A stretch of 64,000 bases of DNA. It comes from Cordilura impudica. Taxonomy: Eukaryota > Arthropoda > Insecta > Diptera > Scathophagidae. The DNA is taken from assembly GCA_963682025.1 (NCBI GenBank), contig OY821521.1, positions 193,058,575 to 193,122,574 of the forward strand, given 5' to 3'. The notes under the pieces are model-generated. The model ran no database searches. It was not told the origin of the DNA and worked only from the letters and a program-made list of their open reading frames with translations. A program made the translations under genes and the position numbers. Positions 60,170 through 64,000 of this stretch are shown piece by piece (position 1 is the stretch's first letter; every line of letters starts with the position of its first letter).

Positions 60170-60655
60170 ACGTAAGAATCGGTCTAGCCCGACTATACGA
60201 TACCCCATACCATGGTTTAGAGACCCTATCTCTTATGTCCAACTAATTAGATATAGAAAATAAGCATAAACCAAATTTGAGTGGCATTGTTATTCATTTT
60301 TTTGGCTGCAGATATGAAAAAGTTCATATCGGGTGCTATATTTATATGGGTAGTTCCCGAAAAATGGACCGGTCCTGACCATATTTGGTAAAGTCACTTA
60401 TATTTTTGTTTTTTGATAGATTTAAGTGAAGATCGGGAAGCAGCTCTTTATGGGGGCTATGACTAAGCATTGTCCTACAGGGATTATTTTTGGAAAGGCG
60501 GACGGACGGACGGACGGACATCGCTAAATCGACTCAGAAAGTGATTCTCAGTCGATCGGTATAACAAAAGATGGGTCCAGGGAAAATATTTTTGGTAGTT
60601 ACAGACAGCAGCACAAAGTCATTATACCCAAACCGCATAGTGGTATAGAGTATAA
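60170..60655 (+). repeat. Dispersed repeat family D, copy
   Basis: Near full length: cccgactatacgatacccca, 'aaatggaccggtcctgacca', (cggacgga)n at 60499, 'catcgctaaatcgactcaga', 'tcagtcgatcggtataacaa' and 'cattatacccaaaccgcata'. The motif around cgactcagaaagtgattctc can form a hairpin. Confidence 0.8.
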
Positions 60656-61124
60656 AAATTTCAAAATGCTTTTTTAAATTTTATTAAGAATTTAACTAAA
60701 AATCACTAATATCTCTATTATTTTACCTTCTCAATAAATGCGATATTAACCCTAAGCTCTCTTTTGATGTGTCTTATTTCTGACTTTCTGGTTGAATTTT
60801 TCGTTTTGGTGTATTCAGAGACTTATAGTTAAATTTCACGGCGAATATTTGTGCGGCATATTTTAACCGCTTAAATCCCTGTTTTAATGGTTTTTTTGCT
60901 CTTTTTAAAAGAAGGACAAAAATGACCCATAACTTGAGGAGTTAAAGGGTTAACATATTATACAAAAAATGTTCTCCGTAACATCGGAATTTTTTTTTGC
61001 TATTTTGTTTGAAAGTGGATATTTGTACAGAAATATAATAGTGCGGCCCACCGTTAGTAGGTGAAATTCCAAATTTGGCCCAACAAGCCATTTACGTGCC
61101 CACCCCTGTCCTATACTATGTGTT
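60656..61124. other. Intergenic DNA, no gene recognised
   Basis: AT-rich with homopolymer runs. Between two oppositely oriented family-D copies. Nothing else supported. Confidence 0.3.
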
Positions 61125-61480
61125 CAGGGTATACATATTGACTTTGTGCTGATGTTTGTAACTACCAAAAATATTTGACCTAGACCCATCTTTTATTATA
61201 CCGATGGACTCTGAATCACTTTCTGAGTCGATTTAGTGATGTCCATCCGTCTGTCCGTCTGTCTGTGTGTCCATGTAAACCTTGTAATCAAACTACAGAT
61301 CGCAAATATGAATATATTTTGATGAAATTTGGTATATACTCAAACCTGTTTTTGTGCGGTCTCTCTTTACGTGATTTATTATTTGTGGGATCGCGCAAAG
61401 AGAGACCGCACAAAAACAGGTTAGAGTGTATAAGCTTCTCTCGGCCATATCATGAACACTAGGATATATGTAAGCAAATA
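61125..61480 (-). repeat. Dispersed repeat family D, reverse copy
   Basis: Reverse complement of the family: cagggtatacata, tgatgtttgtaactaccaaa, gacccatcttttattatacc, ctgagtcgatttagtgatgt, catgtaaaccttgta. Interrupted by a foldback insertion at 61343-61422. Confidence 0.8.
61343..61422. mobile_element. About 80-bp perfect-arm foldback insertion
   Basis: Arms 61343-61368 (aacctgtttttgtgcggtct + ctcttt) and 61397-61422 are exact complements over 26 bp, with a 28-bp loop. The flanks ggtatat | tataagc join to ggtatataagc, the form seen uninterrupted (as its complement) in the family-D copy at about 24442. This shows a clean insertion with about 4 bp (TATA) duplicated. Confidence 0.75.
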
Positions 61481-61856
61481 TTGTACAAGTAATGAATTTC
61501 ACTTTTTTTTTTAGAGATTTCGGTTCAAAAATGTTCCGGACCCAAGGCGATTTCTAACAAACATCTGATTTTTTTTAAAAATATTTTTCTTCACATAACT
61601 AGATATTTTTAAACTAATAATCGTTCTAACGTTCCAAAACCCTTTAAATGGAGCTAAGATAAATAACCCACTTTATATCTTTCGCAAGGCTCTTAAATCT
61701 GCCAACAACAAACTAGCAAACTTTACTTGTCCACATTTTTTATACATCGTATGGTATATTGTTAGCTAAATTCTTTTTCCACGTATTACAATTTTTTTCC
61801 ACACCTTTGGAACTTTTCTTAAAAATGTTTACAGAAATAATATTTACTAGCAGATT

Positions 61857-62226
61857 CCAGCCCTCGAAATTCGAGTGCAAATTCTAGGAAATTTTATTTT
61901 TTCATTAAATAAAGACCCCAAAGGTATGCTAATCAATTTTATCCAATTCACAAATCAACACAAAAAAACAAACTCATTTTTATTACAAACACATTAACAA
62001 ATTTAATAAAAACACACACATAGCATTGTATAATTTTATGTATGTGTTAGTAGCAACTTTAAATGTAATTTACTCCAAATAAAAGAAAAGATTAAAAAAT
62101 CTGTAAATCTGCAAAACCGCTAAAAATAAATACCTTTCAAATAATATACTTTTGGTCATAATCGGAATAAAATAGTAGAACAAATCACCGGTCACAAGAA
62201 ATCGCCTAGCCTATTAATATTATAGA
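61857..62226 (-). mobile_element. Helitron-like repeat H, copy E
   Basis: 370 bp, minus strand: A|TC TATAATATTAATAGGCTAGG start at 62226, cgatttcttgtgaccggt, and an end with hairpin ctcgaaattcgag about 12 nt before CTAG|T at 61857. The best-preserved member with both ends. Confidence 0.78.
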
Positions 62227-62379
62227 TTTCAATTTCTAAATTGAATGATAAAATAAAAGGCTATACGATCTTATTATTATTTCACTACACGAGTTTTCGT
62301 ATAACTTACTATTTATTTTTAAAATTTTTTTAATATTGAAGCAACAAATTGTAAAAAGTTGTATGCCTAATGAACAATA

Positions 62380-62456
62380 TTGAAATTGGTGAAAATCGGT
62401 GCATGTTCAGACCTAGTCCCCACACAAATGCCCCTATGAGATTGACTTAACCCTCT
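62380..62456 (-). repeat. Dispersed repeat family D fragment, target of the piggyBac-like insertion
   Basis: ggtgaaaatcggtgcatgtt + cagacctagtccccacacaaatg is the reverse form of 'ggggactaggtctgaacatgcaccgcttttcacc' (compare 7180). It stops at TTAA, where the piggyBac-like element begins. Confidence 0.65.
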
Positions 62457-62460
62457 AACC

Positions 62461-64000
62461 GGCCAACCCGCCTTTAGACGGGGTATATTAAATGTGTTGC
62501 TATGCTGCTTTATTTTTTTGTTGTTCAATTATAACGGTAAATATTAGTAAAGAAATACACAGTTAACTTATTGTGACAAATAAACACGTGCATTTGTCTT
62601 TCGGTTGTGAGCTGTTGATAGCTAAAGTCATATTTTTAGGAAAAGTGTGCAAAATAATTATTTGGGGTGAAACTGAAACTTTGAAAAAAAAAAAAAATAA
62701 ATATCTGTTCATTTAGAATTTATGCGCGATAAAATTATATTCATAAAGGTAAATATATTTTTTTTGTATTCACTGGTTTATTTATCAGGTTTTTTGCAAA
62801 ACTAAGCTTTTTTTCGCTAAAAATTGAACACCGGCTAAAGGCGGACCTGCCGGTTGCAAGCTGGTTTTGCATATAAAATTTTCCGTTTTCCATAGTTATT
62901 TTTTTTTCTTTTTTCCTATAAACATTTTTCAGTTTCAAACATTTTAGGAAATAATTTATCTTTAAAAAATGTCCCAACAAAGGAAAACATTAAATTTTTC
63001 GAAAATGACTGATGAGGAGATTGAAACACTTATGGCAGAATCAGTAGAAGGTTCTGAATTTGAAGATGATTTTGACTTTGACGAGGATGATGACTTGGAC
63101 GATCTTGATTTTCAATTATCAGATGAAGATTTTGCTCGAATGGACGATCATACTGTAGAATTAGATAATGCAGACAACAATTCTTTTCATTATGCTGAGG
63201 ACAATGAGGTGCAGCCACATACAGCGAGTGATTCCAACAATACATATATACCAACAAAGACAAGGAAAACAGGAATCAAGGTAGCAAGATCTTCTTTGCC
63301 AGAAATGGAAGTTGGTGAAAGCGCAGTTGCCTCCAATGCTGGTGGATTTAGCGGAAACGTCAAAGATATTTCTCCATAACCTTCGGAATTTAAAAATATT
63401 TAAAAATGTTTTCTCCAAAACAATATCTTCAACTTGAAAGGAGAAAGACAATTACCAGAAGAATTTAAAGAACTAAACACGCCCTTCCGTTATTTTATGT
63501 ATTTTTTCAATGAAGATTTGTTGAACGAAATTGTTTATCAAAGACTTATCTACTAAGTTTAATTTGTCAACAACTGACTTAAACAAATACATTGGCATTT
63601 TAATATATATGTCTGTTTACCGTTATCCGAGTGTTGAGAGTTACTGGCGCAAAACATACAATGCAATTAGAAAATATCTTCATTTCAATGACAGTACACA
63701 AATGAAGAAACCACAAGAGGCAGGATTTGACCAGCTGTACAAAAGTCGACCAGAGATTGACAAATTGAACGAACAATTTGATTCAGTACCAAAAACACCT
63801 CGGCTTTGTATTGATGAACAAATGTGTTCCACAAAAATTTTGACAAAACTTCGGCAATATATGCCGGCGAAGTCACACAAATATGGCATAAAACTTTTTT
63901 TACTCTGTGATTCCTATGGATTTTCATATAGATTCGAAGTTTATAAGGGACTTAGGAGCAACAGCTAATGTGGTTATACGACTATCAAATACAATTCCTG
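62461..64000 (+). mobile_element. piggyBac-like transposon (5' part), degenerate transposase, cut by window edge
   Basis: Begins TTAA|CCCTCTAACCGGCCAACC at 62461, the piggyBac target and CCC-type end. A related reverse motif (caccggctaaaggcggacct) lies at 62829. The transposase starts at 62969 (MSQQRKTLNFSKMTDEEIE) with an acidic N-terminal region (FEDDFDFDEDDDLDDLDF). It is broken near 63379, resumes from about 63531 (NKYIGILIYMSVYRYPSVES; TPRLCIDEQMCSTKI, with a DE pair of the catalytic core; PAKSHKYGIKLFLLCDSYGF), and is shifted again at about 63945 before running off the end. At least two frameshifts: inactive as read. Confidence 0.88.

Noticed and set aside
1..64000. tRNA, rRNA, CRISPR or operon-like features
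   Set aside because: None recognised by eye; the window is eukaryotic nuclear DNA with spliced genes, so prokaryotic features are not expected.

Overview
This window is nuclear DNA of a higher fly (Diptera, Brachycera). It is very AT-rich, intron-containing, and full of degenerate transposons. Spliced proteins reconstructed by hand match Drosophila-type genes: a NOA1-type GTPase, the BTB protein Lolal (Batman), a MADF-BESS protein and heat shock factor (Hsf). Long TE-filled introns and the repeat load suggest a calyptrate such as a blowfly or house-fly relative, but I cannot fix the species.

Layout. 1-115: first codons of an unidentified minus-strand gene cut by the window edge. 663-2700: NOA1 (minus, two exons). 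2701-5680: a tandemly duplicated head-to-head promoter region. Copy 1 serves NOA1. Copy 2 carries a decayed NOA1 exon 1 next to the lolal 5' UTR. 8119-12937: lolal (plus, three coding exons, first intron 4.4 kb with a LINE, a foldback element and a Helitron-like copy). 13.9-19 kb: Tc1 remnant, Helitron-like copy, nested TAA-target MITEs and an ARM-like gene fragment. 20174-27364: MADF-BESS gene (plus, four exons; 5.9 kb intron with a Tc1-like element and a LINE). 27.8-38 kb: repeats, a second Tc1-like element, an extremely T/A-rich block and a TTA-target MITE. 38279-42725: Hsf (minus, eight coding exons plus an alternative C-terminus). 46131-51130: a six-exon RS-rich nuclear protein gene (plus), with a Merlin-like transposon in intron 1. 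52.4-64 kb: almost entirely mobile or derived DNA, namely a Transib (RAG1-related) element, MITEs, a Vac14 pseudogene, a pogo/Tigger-like element broken by a LINE fragment, dispersed repeats, a Helitron-like copy and the start of a piggyBac-like element.

The host genes are not a pathway. Lolal, the MADF-BESS protein and Hsf are chromatin or transcription proteins, the RS protein is probably an mRNA-processing factor, and NOA1 acts in mitochondrial translation. NOA1/lolal and Hsf/RS gene are both divergent pairs. The observations most worth a second look are the split bidirectional promoter, the Transib element with RAG-like CACAGTG termini and a CGACG target duplication, and five copies of a Helitron-like repeat, four with complete TC...CTAG ends between A and T.
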